DNA from: Sipunculus nudus
Lineage: Eukaryota > Annelida > Sipuncula > Golfingiida > Sipunculidae
DNA: 64,000 nucleotides
Reading direction: 5' to 3'
Assembly: GCA_026874595.1 (NCBI GenBank)
Contig: CM049306.1
Span: 89,010,642 to 89,074,641, forward strand
In this document: in pieces, positions 45,601 through 54,100 of the stretch
Layout of the letters: each line of letters starts with the position of its first letter
How positions within the stretch are numbered: the stretch's first letter is position 1
Translations under genes and position numbers: made by a program
Notes under the pieces: generated by a model
Seen by the model: the letters and a program-made list of their open reading frames with translations, nothing else
Told to the model about the DNA's origin: nothing
Database searches by the model: none

Positions 45601-48154
45601 GGGATATCTCTAAAAGGATTCACCGTAGGAATTTTATTTTTTTCGGTGAAGATGTATATTGACTAAATCTCGGTCAAGTTCGAAGATGGGTGACCTTGAC
45701 CTATTTTTCAAAGTTTTAGAGCTGATTATAGAAAAAACATTTAGAAGCTTATTTCTCAGGAACCATTGGGTGGATTTTCACAATACTTACTATGATCATA
45801 GGGACTGACGGTCTGTAACTGCTGCACAAGTTTGGGGGCGCCAACTACAATTTCTGATTTTTAATGAATTTTTCTTGGATTTTTCAATTTTGGCCTCGTG
45901 AGCGGGATATCTCTAAAAGGATTCACAATAGGAATTTTATTTCTTTGGTGGAGATGTATATCGACAAAATCTCGGTCAAGTTCGAAGATGGGTGACCTTG
46001 ACCTACTTTTCAAGGTCACAGAGCTTATAATTGAATAAAAACTTAGAAGCTTATTTTTCAGGAAACATTTGGTGGATTGTTATGAATCATGGTACATACC
46101 AGTCTCCATTTAAATTTATAACTGAGACATGTACAGATATACATCCATGTGAGAACAGATATTTAGTACTTGTTACTGTTACCACCTTTAAACACTGTTC
46201 TTTTGGCTGAGGGCTTTTGTCAGCTTCTGCTGATATTCTAGTTTAAACAAATGGTACATTAAGAATTATGTTGTAATGTAATATACTAGAAATATAAATA
46301 TAATTATGAGTGTGAATATGTTAAATTATTCAAGGTTAACTGTTACACTTGTATGTCTTTCAGGCCCTTAAAGAGACAGCGATGACGAGGGCAGTATTGC
46401 CGTTTCCCATCCTTGTGATTCCCCCAGTTGTCATGACGTTGTTGGAAAAGTGAGTACAAAACTACCTACATAACATCATAGAATTATAGCAAAACAATGT
46501 ATAAATTAACTAAATTCACAAATCAAAACATCTGCATCTGTTAAGTGTTTGATTGAGAAGCTCAAACACATCATGACTAAAAATATCACACAAAGTACAA
46601 AGGAACAGAAATGGTGAAAAAATTACTGTCAATACATATTCCATAACTAAAGGTTCATCTCAAAATTAATGGGGCTCAATACTAAGCAAATGAAAATAAA
46701 AAGATAATCATATGATACATACACATACACTCAACAAAGAGGTGACAGTCAAAAGACATGCACACCAAGAAACAATGTAATTTTTCCTCTTTTTTATAGC
46801 TAATTTGACATACATTCTCATTTTATACTCTCTATGCTTTACTTTGCAGTGGTTCCAGTTCTCCTTTGTATTAACCGGTGCTTCTATAGCAAGATTCTTT
46901 GGGTTACACCACCAGGGATCACACAGAGCAAACAATCAGACCAATGACAGCATTGTATTACATTGTGCATCCAACTCCCAAAGTTTAAATCCATGAAATC
47001 CACTCAAGTAGATCTGGTTATCTGCCCTGTACGAGCCCTGGTGTTGATACCCAAAAAAGCTTGCTACACAAAGCAGTTGTTAAAATATAAGGAGATTAGG
47101 AACACTGTATATAACCACCGTGTGAGGAGTGTAGCAGGCTTTCTACATATCATATGCATATTTATTGCATATTTTTTATTATAAATTCTGATTGGTTGAC
47201 AGCATATTGATAGTCTGTATAGTTACATTTACGTTTATGTGGACAGGACTGCCTTCTTAAGGAAGAATCCCCGTATGCACCTGCCTTTGAATGCCACGGT
47301 GACCACGCTGTCATTTGGCCTGGCCCTGCCAGTGGCTATTGCTCTTTTCCCACAAGTATCACAGGTATGTTACCTTATATATGAAGAGGGGCAAAAAAGA
47401 GGGGCACAGAGGGTCATGGTAGTGGCCACCCCCTTCCTAAGTATAGAAACTTTTTTGAAACTTTAGGCTGTAATGGCTCAATCTTGAATTGTTTAAAAGC
47501 ATCATGTGAAATCCGACTCTGTTTCCTAATTTATTTTTAAAAGGGGGCACATACCTTGCTAAATCTGGCCCTGGTTAAATACAATACCTAAAAGCCAATT
47601 GCAGATATATTAACTTGTAAATTGTGTCTACAAAGTTAGAAGCCTGAATGAGAATAATTATCTTTAAAGAAGATAATATCATATGGTTTGCTAATACTTG
47701 GACTGGTATGTGCCAAACTCAGATGTGAATAATCACATAATATGATATTAGGCACATTATTCATACTGCTGTTACAGCTCGCTACAGTATCAAGTTTGAC
47801 CCATATAGTGCATGATGTGGGTAATGCAATAAAATAACTTATGTATCATAAAGTCAATTCCTTGACAGTAGCTCGAACATTATTAACTAGTAAAATGTGT
47901 ATAAAAGAAATGTAATACAAATATATAACTGCAACTAGTTTTAAAAAATGTAAGGTCCATTAAAATCATTTGGAGTCTCGTAAATTTGTGTCTTGTTAGA
48001 CCCTACTGTAAAGCAGAACATTTTGCCAATTTCAAACCCTGCCATCAGGGATGTTGTAACTTTTATTCTGTTTCAGATACGGAGAGTGGATGTTGAAGCT
48101 GAGGTGCAGAAAAACACAGATGAAGAAGTGCTTTACTACAACAAGGGATTATGA
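24302..48154 (+). CDS. SFXN5: Sideroflexin-5, complete gene of 11 coding exons (join of the exons listed below)
   Basis: The spliced reading frame is 327 codons; vertebrate SFXN5 is about 340. Sideroflexins are multi-pass carriers of the mitochondrial inner membrane; family members move serine, and SFXN5 has been described as a tricarboxylate (citrate) carrier. Seen here: the N-terminal block with [11 protein letters not shown] (residues about 31-41), the family signature HPDTGEK followed by MPFRMSG (83-98), the hydrophobic [12 protein letters not shown] stretch, [15 protein letters not shown], the asparagine motif CNVVLMR (201-207), several hydrophobic helices in the second half, and the C-terminal YYNKGL. 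There is no cleavable presequence, as expected for the family. All ten introns are GT-AG and phases match at every junction. The first ATG is preceded by an in-frame TAG at 24284-24286, which fixes the start. I choose SFXN5 over SFXN1-4 from residue-level similarity recalled from vertebrate SFXN5. Confidence 0.95.
24818..25376 (+). mobile_element. MITE-like element, CAGGGGCGGATCC family, copy 4, split by a nested element
   Basis: Left end CAGGGGCGGGTTCAGG, right end TCGATCTGCTTCTG, flanking pentamers GTATG and CTATG (one mismatch). Removing the nested element (338 bases plus a 3-base duplication) leaves 218 bases, the same length as copy 3. It lies in SFXN5 intron 1. Confidence 0.75.
24865..26514 (+). 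other. Remainder of SFXN5 intron 1 (mobile elements in its left part)
   Basis: Intron 1 runs from 24365 to 26514. Apart from the nested inverted-repeat elements at 24818-25376 it holds AT-rich, low-complexity DNA (a T/TAT-rich stretch near 25690-25770) and no recognisable gene. Confidence 0.6.
24960..25297 (+). mobile_element. Nested inverted-repeat element with TTA target duplication (PIF/Harbinger-like MITE)
   Basis: About 35-base terminal inverted repeats: the left end starts GGCCAAAATA and ends GGTTCTCAGGCAC; the right end is its inverse, GTGCCTGAGAACC ending TTTTTTTGGCC. TTA flanks both sides (24957-24959, 25298-25300), the target typical of PIF/Harbinger elements. The equivalent point in copy 3 of the host element reads CCCCTTAAAAAAGG with no insertion, a paralogous empty site. 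No transposase is encoded. Confidence 0.8.
26515..26583 (+). CDS. SFXN5: SFXN5 coding exon 2
   Basis: Encodes residues 22-44 ([18 protein letters not shown] and on). Acceptor TTTTGCAG, donor GTAAGT. Phase 0 on both sides. The conserved [11 protein letters not shown] block is diagnostic of the family. Confidence 0.95.
26610..28010 (+). mobile_element. Modular hairpin-ended element, copy A1 (left end present, right end lost)
   Basis: Begins with a 31-base hairpin (arms TAGCTCAGCTGAC and GTCATCTGAGCTA, loop TATAA), then a CCGT/CTGT microsatellite, then two related modules about 671 bases apart (26743 and 27414). Each module contains TGTCCCCAAGATCTCC-like and TATGGGCCCAAACATAATGC blocks. It sits in SFXN5 intron 2. 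The structure (terminal stem-loop, microsatellite, no open frame) resembles Helentron-derived HINE/DINE-1-like elements; that assignment is inference. Confidence 0.7.
28903..31409 (+). mobile_element. Modular hairpin-ended element, copy A2 (left hairpin missing, tail and right end present)
   Basis: Starts inside the first module (AGACCTAGGAATCC), has two modules about 682 bases apart (28925 and 29607), then a tail of about 1.2 kb almost identical to that of copy B, ending GTGACCCATAGGTCCCTTGTT. The tail contains short overlapping frames only. It lies in SFXN5 intron 2, just upstream of exon 3. Confidence 0.75.
31694..31798 (+). CDS. SFXN5: SFXN5 coding exon 3
   Basis: Encodes residues 45-79, including [12 protein letters not shown] and LWEAQKIKQ. 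Acceptor TCTTCAG, donor GTATGG. Phase 0. The preceding intron 2 (about 5.1 kb) is largely filled by two copies of a modular repeat. Confidence 0.95.
32271..32325 (+). CDS. SFXN5: SFXN5 coding exon 4
   Basis: Encodes residues 80-97 plus the first base of Gly98. It carries the family signature HPDTGEK and MPFRMS. Acceptor TTTTTAAAG, donor GTAGGT. It ends in phase 1 and is completed by exon 5. Confidence 0.95.
32838..32974 (+). CDS. SFXN5: SFXN5 coding exon 5
   Basis: Encodes residues 98-143: a first hydrophobic segment ([14 protein letters not shown]) and [21 protein letters not shown]. Acceptor CATCTGCAG, donor AAAG/GTAAGT. The exon end and its donor form the first unit of a tandem array that continues into intron 5 (see repeat at 32963-33500). 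Confidence 0.95.
32963..33500 (+). repeat. Tandem array of a 51-53-base unit that contains the exon-5 splice donor
   Basis: Units begin at 32963 (the last 12 bases of exon 5), 33015, 33068, 33119, 33170, 33222, 33273, 33325, about 33386 and 33434. Each has AATGNNACCAAG followed by a donor-like GTANGTCC, CTGCTGTAAA, GGTAAAATGTTACAGTAACTG or close variants. Periods are 51-53 bases until 33325, then degenerate. Confidence 0.85.
33770..33835 (+). CDS. SFXN5: SFXN5 coding exon 6
   Basis: Encodes residues 144-165 ([20 protein letters not shown] and on), a hydrophobic membrane segment. Acceptor TTATTTCAG, donor GTAAGT. Phase 0. Confidence 0.94.
34909..35003 (+). repeat. Outlying two units of the intron-5 array, in intron 6
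   Basis: TTTTACAGTAACTGCAATGA then CACCAAGGTAGGTCCTGCTG and a second, weaker unit ending AAAGTAGGTCC. They match the 32963-33500 unit but lie on the other side of exon 6. Confidence 0.75.
35261..35380 (+). repeat. Three tandem copies of a 40-base unit
   Basis: Units at 35261, 35301 and 35341, each (A/T/G)TGGTTAAAAACA(A/G)GTAGCT followed by GAAGTTAT(G/T)GTGATTTCCTG. Nearly identical, so recent. SFXN5 intron 6. Confidence 0.9.
35632..35686. repeat. TA microsatellite in SFXN5 intron 6
   Basis: TA run of about 55 bases marking roughly the left edge of the CpG-rich block. Another TA run lies at 36402-36452. Confidence 0.97.
36315..36390 (+). mobile_element. Partial CAGGGGCGGATCC-family element
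   Basis: CAGTGGCGTATCCAGGATTT followed by a G-rich GGGGGCGCAACCC block resembles the left half of copies 1-4. The right half is missing and a TA microsatellite follows. Confidence 0.5.
36580..36620. repeat. TTA trinucleotide microsatellite
   Basis: About thirteen ATT/TTA units. A similar ATT-rich region lies at 56888-57020, next to element copy C. Confidence 0.97.
38608..38680 (-). tRNA. tRNA-Thr (anticodon UGU)
   Basis: A full cloverleaf folds on the minus strand: 7-bp acceptor stem GCCTCCA/TGGGGGC (one G-T pair), 4-bp D stem GCTC/GAGC, anticodon stem CTGGT/ACCAG with loop CTTGTAA (anticodon TGT), five-base variable loop, and T stem GTGAG/CTCAC with loop TTCGATC. Length is 73 with the discriminator base, no intron. 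A TTTT run for RNA polymerase III termination follows about ten bases downstream. It lies antisense in SFXN5 intron 6, within the CpG-rich block. It looks intact; a tRNA-derived repeat is possible if copies exist elsewhere. Confidence 0.93.
39934..40024 (+). CDS. SFXN5: SFXN5 coding exon 7
   Basis: Encodes residues 166-195 plus one base: [18 protein letters not shown] then [12 protein letters not shown]. Pyrimidine-rich acceptor TTTTCTTCAG, donor GTAAGG. Intron 6 before it is about 6.1 kb and holds the tRNA and the CpG-rich block. Confidence 0.95.
40453..41044. mobile_element. TA-flanked inverted-repeat element (Tc1/mariner-type MITE candidate)
   Basis: 592 bases bounded by inverted repeats of about 28 bases (left CCCCTGTCCACCTG, then TTTTTTCGCGATTAT; right is the inverse, ATAATCGCGAAAATT then CAGGTGGACAGGGG) and by TA on both sides (40451-40452, 41045-41046). 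It is richer in CpG than the surrounding SFXN5 intron 7, suggesting a more recent arrival. No transposase frame. Confidence 0.75.
41528..41735 (-). repeat. Interspersed repeat, inverted partner left of copy B
   Basis: Contains AGTCCATTATAACATGGACC, TCCTGTGATA, CCAAATGTAAAT and CTCAGCTGAAATGACAAGC blocks that match the reverse complement of 44415-44610 at roughly two bases in three or better by eye. No coding frame. Confidence 0.6.
41772..44395 (+). mobile_element. Modular hairpin-ended element, copy B (full length, about 2.6 kb)
   Basis: It has the left hairpin, a CCGT microsatellite, two modules 671 bases apart (41909 and 42580), the 1.2-kb tail and the right end GGTCCCTTGTT. From about 42460 on it matches copy A2 nearly base for base. 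It lies in SFXN5 intron 7 between two inverted copies of another repeat (41528-41735 and 44415-44610). Confidence 0.8.
44415..44610 (+). repeat. Interspersed repeat, inverted partner right of copy B
   Basis: Same family as 41528-41735 in opposite orientation: GGGTCACACAAGTGCTGCG, GCCATCTCAGCTTAGGTCC, ACATTTGGCCAATGGATGG, TATCACAGGACATGGAGG. Confidence 0.6.
44776..44891 (+). CDS. SFXN5: SFXN5 coding exon 8
   Basis: Encodes residues 196-234, including the conserved [11 protein letters not shown] motif and the polar loop [20 protein letters not shown]. Acceptor ATTTCAG, donor GTATGT. It ends in phase 0, immediately before exon 9. Confidence 0.95.
45212..46213. mobile_element. About 1-kb element with CCCTCAGCC ends and tandem 300-base modules
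   Basis: Bounded by inverted CCCTCAGCC (45212-45220) and GGCTGAGGG (46205-46213). After a CCGT/CCAT microsatellite it carries modules starting with GAGCGGGATATCT at 45299, 45597 and 45900, the third truncated near 46085. It lies in SFXN5 intron 8. Confidence 0.65.
46364..46449 (+). CDS. SFXN5: SFXN5 coding exon 9
   Basis: Encodes residues 235-262 plus two bases of Lys263: [16 protein letters not shown] and [12 protein letters not shown], a strongly hydrophobic segment. Acceptor CTTTCAG, donor GTGAGT. Ends in phase 2. Confidence 0.95.
47010..47155 (+). repeat. Interspersed repeat with box B-like motif, copy 2
   Basis: Diverged relative of 19490-19640: CCCTGGTGTTGATACCC, GCTTGCTACACAAAGCAG, GGAGATTAGGAACACTG, CCGTGTGAGGAGTGTAGC. 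It ends about 90 bases before SFXN5 exon 10. Confidence 0.5.
47247..47364 (+). CDS. SFXN5: SFXN5 coding exon 10
   Basis: Completes Lys263 and encodes through residue 302: [18 protein letters not shown], then the conserved [14 protein letters not shown] membrane segment. Acceptor GTGGACAG, donor GTATGT. Phase 0 at the end. Confidence 0.95.
48077..48154 (+). CDS. SFXN5: SFXN5 coding exon 11 (terminal) with stop codon
   Basis: Encodes the last 25 residues: [17 protein letters not shown] and the family C-terminus LYYNKGL, followed by TGA at 48152-48154. Acceptor TGTTTCAG. Human SFXN5 also ends in a YNKGL-type tail. Confidence 0.95.
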   Translation: MRRVDVEAEVQKNTDEEVLYYNKGL

Positions 48155-49565
48155 TGATATGGTCAAGTAGTCACATCAATTAACAAAGGATTAATTTGCT
48201 GTACAACTTTCTAAGAACTTTTTGCAGAATGTTTTGCTTGTTTCAGTGACTGATTGTGATGTTGTTAAAGCAATAACCACACTTATGTGACTTAAATGCT
48301 ATTAAGCTATCCTTCACATGTAAATTATGTCAGTTTTCCAGCTTTAACATTGTATTTGTTAAATATTCTTTTAATGGTCTGTGGCACCATGTTTTTCACA
48401 TCTTTAACCAATGCCAGTCAAGCTAGCTCTTTCACCATAACACCCAACTGTTTTAGAATGGGCCCGGTTGCTGTGATGTAATATACTCTGTCTGGTCTAG
48501 AATCACCCACAGTTTACTGAAATATCAGGCAGCTAATCAAAAACCCTCTCACCATGTGCCATATAATCTTTCATTTCCAGAATAACCCAAGCCCTTGTGC
48601 CATATCATCCAGCTGTTCCATTATTTTCTTAACTCCTTTGTCATGCCATGTTTTAGAATCATCCAAATTATTTTGCCGTGTCATCTAACTGCTCCAGAAT
48701 CACCCTGAAGCGTATCATCTTGCATTGCATGAATCATCCAAGCTGTTGTGCCATATCCAGCTGTTCTACAAGTAACTTGGCTCTTTGTCATGCCACCAAC
48801 CTGTTTAAGTATCATCCAAACATGTTGCACATCATTCAACTGTTCTAGACTCACCCTAAATCTTGTGGATTGCCATCTTGAAGAGTCCAGAATCACTTTA
48901 GCTCATGTGCAACCAGCTAATACCATTTATAATATCAAGAATCTTGAGCTATTTCAAAAATTCACCCTAAATCTTGTGCTAGTCACCCTGCTGTGCTACA
49001 ATCACCCCTACGCTTGTGCCATAACATCTTGATGTTCAAGAATCGACTCATTTGCCAAATATCATCCAGCTCTTCAAGAATCATTGCAATTCTCATGCAA
49101 TACCAGTTTCAGGTCAAAAATAAATTTAGATGTGGGTGCCGGGGTACATCATAAATCATTTCAAGAATCATGCACCATAACTTTTATGTCTTGGCATCTT
49201 TTTTTCATATTTAGCAATGATTCTATAAGCCACTTTTTTCACATTTTTTTTCACCAAACTTACAGTAGTGCTTATCCAAGATTAGTGCTGTGTTGAGCAC
49301 TGTTAATGCCTTATTGGTGTATTTTTGTAACAATTTTGAGACCATATTTTTATTGTAAGTGGAAGACTTAAATTACTGCGAGGTGCATATTCAATCTAAC
49401 TTAGCTATCCATGTATTACATTACTACTTAAATGTGTCTTTGAAGCCAAAACTGAAGGTTGCAAGAGACCATATGCTCAACACCATTACTGCTAGAACAT
49501 TAAAACATTTTACACATAAATATGTTTGTAATCCAATCATGACAATTTTTGAAGTTTGCAATAAA
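48155..49565 (+). other. Probable SFXN5 3' UTR
   Basis: Sequence after the stop codon is CpG-poor like the gene body. It contains a degenerate tandem array (48440-49160) and an AATAAA at 49560-49565 that could serve as polyadenylation signal. The true 3' end cannot be fixed from sequence alone. Confidence 0.4.
48440..49160 (+). repeat. Degenerate tandem array in the SFXN5 3' region
   Basis: Recurring blocks such as TGTGCCATATCATCCAGCTG, TTCTAGAATCACCC, CTTGTGCCATA and TCAAGAATCATT appear about every 45-70 bases. The copies are diverged and the boundaries of the array are approximate. Confidence 0.6.
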
Positions 49566-49875
49566 ATGCATAGATACCTTTACTTTGACTTTGAAACTTT
49601 TTGCTATAAGTTTTGTTCAGATGTGATTTTATTAAATGCCCACATCAAGCACGTTGTAATATGTACCTGTTTGAGTAAAATCCATGTCCACAAACACAGC
49701 CTGGGCACTAAGTGTATATACATTTGTCTCATTATTATCACATATTTCATGTCCTTTAACAGAATTTTTACCACTGCATAACCTTTCCATCACAAGGAAC
49801 CAAATATTGTATAAATAACAAATGTTCACCAAAGGATACCAAATATCTAGTGTTTTATTTTTTTTAAAGGGTTTT

Positions 49876-51175
49876 TAGCTCAGCTGACTGTAAGTCATAC
49901 GAGGTATAGGTATGGCACTTTGTCCATCATCTTTCCGGGTTTCTGGCTGTCCAGTCGTCCCTTAGCAGGGCATAAATCATAACTGCTGAACCTAGAGGCC
50001 TGTAACTAAAAACCTAGGAAGGTCCATAAAAGATCTCCTTGGATACCTGAAATTAGGTCACTGTGATCTATATCCTTTGACCTATGGAGCTTGTAAGTAC
50101 CCCCCAGAATAATAAAAAATTTGTTACAAAACCACCAATATCTTGATAATTAATGAATTTTGCCTTGTGGTGGCACCACCTATATTTTTTCTTATATTTA
50201 CGAATATTTTGCTATTTTTTACAATAAATTGACAACAATCATGTCAGTTTCTCAGCTGTGATTCCATCCAGTGTCCCAAAACCTGGTGGGTTTATCTATC
50301 ACAAGTGAATGCTCTATAGTAATCACCCGTCTGTAAGTCTGTTTTTCTAGCTGTCTGTCTGTCCATCTGTTTATCCACACAAATTTGTTTCCAGATGATA
50401 ACTCCAGGTTTGATTGATGTATGGATTTCAAACACGACTTACAAATGGCCCAACACAAAATAAAGAACCTGATGATTTTGTCATGACCCATGATGGGTCA
50501 TGAGGTCAAAGGTCAAGGTCACTTGACTGACTTATTTAAAAAAAAGATTATGGCTGCATTTTAAGCCAAGCTTTTCATCCAAAACTTGCCATCTTGGACA
50601 TTTAGCTGACTTGCCATTATGGGGAGAGCATATATGAATTTGGGGTCACAAGGTCAAAGGTCAAGGTCACAGGGGCTATCTGTTCACAAATTAGTTTCAA
50701 GATGATAACTCCAGTTTAGTTTGACATATTGGTTTCAAACTTAATTTATATATGGCTCACAACTATCGTAAGAATCCTGTCGATTTTGGTGTCCAAAGGT
50801 CAAAGGTCACAGGACCCATTTCTTTAAAAGGAATGTGTATGCTTTTAAAGCCAAACTTTTCATCACATACCTTTTATCTTCAAGATATTACCCACCTGCC
50901 GATAGGGGAAGATTCTTTTCAATTTGGGGTCAAAGTTCAAGGTCACAGGACCCATATTTTCACAAATTAGTTTATGGATGATAATTCTGCTTTGGCTACA
51001 CAGATTGGCTTCAAACGTGATCTATTAATGACCAACCACTTAAGTAAGAAACATTTTGATTTTCAGGGTCCAGAGGTCAAAGGTGAAGGTCACAGGACCA
51101 TCATTCTGAAAAAATTTCTTCAAAGTATCCTTAAAGACAAATACAGCATGACTCGAGACCCCTGGGTCCCTAGTT
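49876..51175 (+). mobile_element. Modular hairpin-ended element, diverged copy D with AGGTCA modules
   Basis: The left end TAGCTCAGCTGACTGTAAGT and right end GAGACCCCTGGGTCCCTAGTT match the family ends. The inside differs: a tandem series with AGGTCAAAGGTCAAGGTCAC-like motifs at 50503, 50651, 50797, about 50932 and about 51074, spaced about 140-150 bases. It lies between the two genes. Confidence 0.65.
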
Positions 51176-54100
51176 ATGGATTACATTGTTCTTGGGGTAT
51201 TCTCAGAAACTGCAGGTGCAATTCAACAACTTGAGCATCATTTGTCCAAAGGGCACATGCAGATTATCTGCAGGACAAATAAAGAAACAACCATAATTGA
51301 TAAAATACTTTTAATATACATAACACCTTTACCCCAGCGGTCTAATTGTGAATGTGGACATAATTGATGTTTGGCTTGAGCAGACACACTGGAACATTAT
51401 GACTTATGCATATGGAAAATATTGTTCCCAGTAGATTAATTTAGAGGGATCATAAATTATCAATTTTGTCATGTTTTACCAATAAGTGCAATGCCTAATC
51501 AACCATGAACACAACTGTCTGTATTACATCAATGAACACAATTGTCCGTATTATAAATGATATGAACAAAAACATTCACAAATCTATAAACATCATGTGA
51601 CACCCACTAGAGTCTATTAAAGCTTTCTGTAACTGTATTTCAACTCTCAAACTTATAACAATATAAACTTTAGGCCCATGAGCAAGGCATAATAATAAAA
51701 ATTCACTGCCCTGTAGTCTGTTGTAACTTTGATGTAACATATATAGTGACAAGTTCAATTTTCCTAAATGCCCATCTGTCTTTAAAATAAAAATGAACTT
51801 TTAATAATACAATTAATATTGTTACAAATATAGTGTATCCTCATATTAAAGATTCTTTTATATCCTTATATTAAAGATTCTTTTATATATTAAATTTGAT
51901 CTCTATTATTCAACTGTATTTGTTACAATAAATAACAATTAATAGATCATTTAGTATATAAGTTAACATTCTTCATTGTATTCAATGTTGGCTTTTTGTT
52001 TGTGAGAGTTTTAAATTCACATTTCTGCAAAAGAAAAATACTTGGAAAAATAAAACCTTGGAGAATAAGATATTGTTACCATTTATACAATAGAATCATT
52101 GACATACCATTTGTTATCCATTGCATCAACATTCAAAAGGAGAAAGCAGAATATTATAAATAAAATCTTAAATTTTACATAACCAGTTCATTTATATATT
52201 ATATATAGATTCATATTGTAGACTTCAGATCGTTTATATATCATCTCCCAGTAACCAGCAAGAATTTCCACTCATACAAGTTTCTCTTAGATTCTAGTCT
52301 ATTTCTCAATGTTTTCTGCCCATTTTAAAAGATCAGTACATAAATTGATTATAACCCTGATTATGATAATCTAAGGTAAGATTGTGATACTTCAGAAACC
52401 CATGCAAAACACTGAAAAGGTTAAAATCGTAAAAATTTATCCCAAAATATGAAGCCAAAGACAGTATATATATACCAGTGCATGAAAGCAACTCTTTTTA
52501 TACTAGAATTAAAAAAAAGAATCCTACTATTGAAAAAGAATTACACTGACAACAGTCATGAAAAGATTTAACCATGAAAGTCTTTAAAAATTAAACCACA
52601 AATAGATGATGTTGTGACCTATTTTCTGTGGACATTCAGTATTAACACATTTTTTTTTCAGGAAAATTCATTTGAAGCATATTTGAGCATATTTTAAAAA
52701 TATATTACTTATAGTAGAATCTGTTTAATCTTCATCTATGGCTACACTATTTTACAGTAAAAATATTTATTGGCTGCAGTTCACAATAATTGTATTTATA
52801 TCAAACCATCCAAATTCTGATGCTTGAAGTCGAATACACTGAACATAAGTAAAAGTCTATTTATTCATATGTAACAATGAGTCTTTACATATTTTGTCTA
52901 TATATAGATGCTATTATATACAGATACATACAAAGCAACGATACCAATTGCATTGGTAGACAGCTGACACTGGTGACAAATAAGTACACACTATAAACAG
53001 TAATACAAACAAGCCTTAACCACTATTTCTGATCCCTAATTTTATAGCTTATCTGCACATGAAGTGTATGTATTGTACAACATGAACTTGTACCCTCAAA
53101 TAGTGAAATATATTCTAGGCACTTTGGCAGTGTATTTGGTCCCATATCAACTGACAGGTGGAAATATGAACTGGTATACGGGTAGTCGACAACTGACTAC
53201 GTGTATCTGTCATATCACAGAGGCATGGGTAATGTATAGTAAGGCATGGAATGTTCCTGACATGACATGACTCCAAAGCTGTGGCATCAGTGATGCTAAT
53301 TTTAACTCCTCACATAAGAGCAATTTTCACTATAAACAGATCTACAGATGGATACACTGATTTACAATAATAATGTGTATTGTGTGGGCTTGATATGTTG
53401 CTAAACATCAAACATGACCAGGTTTCAACAGTAATTTAACTAGAAAGTTCAGTTTATCACAAATGTCTCATACATTGCCAACTGCGGTTGATTTCTTGGC
53501 GTGAACTGCATTCTCTTGATCTTGAAGTCCATATCAGTATACTTGGGATTTTCCCCCACTATTTCTTGGATAAGTGTTGTCTTATAACTTAAGAGGCAGA
53601 ATATGTAAGGATTGGCAGTTCCTGTACACAAAATACATTGTTTTGCTCTTACAAAGCGCACAACAGGTGTATGGTTGAACTGCCATGGCCCCGACCTTGC
53701 CAGAATACTTTCCATGGCAGCCCCCTGTGTACATCTGAGGCTAAGAGCCAACAGATTTACCTGAGGTGTTCTGAATGTCATTTATACAGTAATCTCATAT
53801 GTATTTCATCTTTATTATCCAAGCATATAGTGTTCAAAGTCAAAACAGAGAATCCCATGTGAGATTATTACCAATGTCAATATCATGCTAGACTTTCAAT
53901 GAGTAGGCCTACTATGTGTCCGATGAATAACAGATGTATTTTTCCTTATACTTAATTACATTTAAATTTCCATGGTTTGTAAATCATACTCATTTGTTAT
54001 AATAGTTTAGGTTGAATAATATGAAACAATATATTTGTGTACCAATTCTTTCTGTTAATTTGCTATAGGCAGGTTTGAGCCTAACATGCAAGTTGCACAT

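Noticed and set aside
49359-49781. 140-codon plus-strand open frame, the longest uninterrupted ATG-started frame in the window
   Set aside because: It lies in the AT-rich SFXN5 3' region, has a biased composition (I, Y, H, C, K) with no recognisable domain, and no splice or start context. Likely chance.
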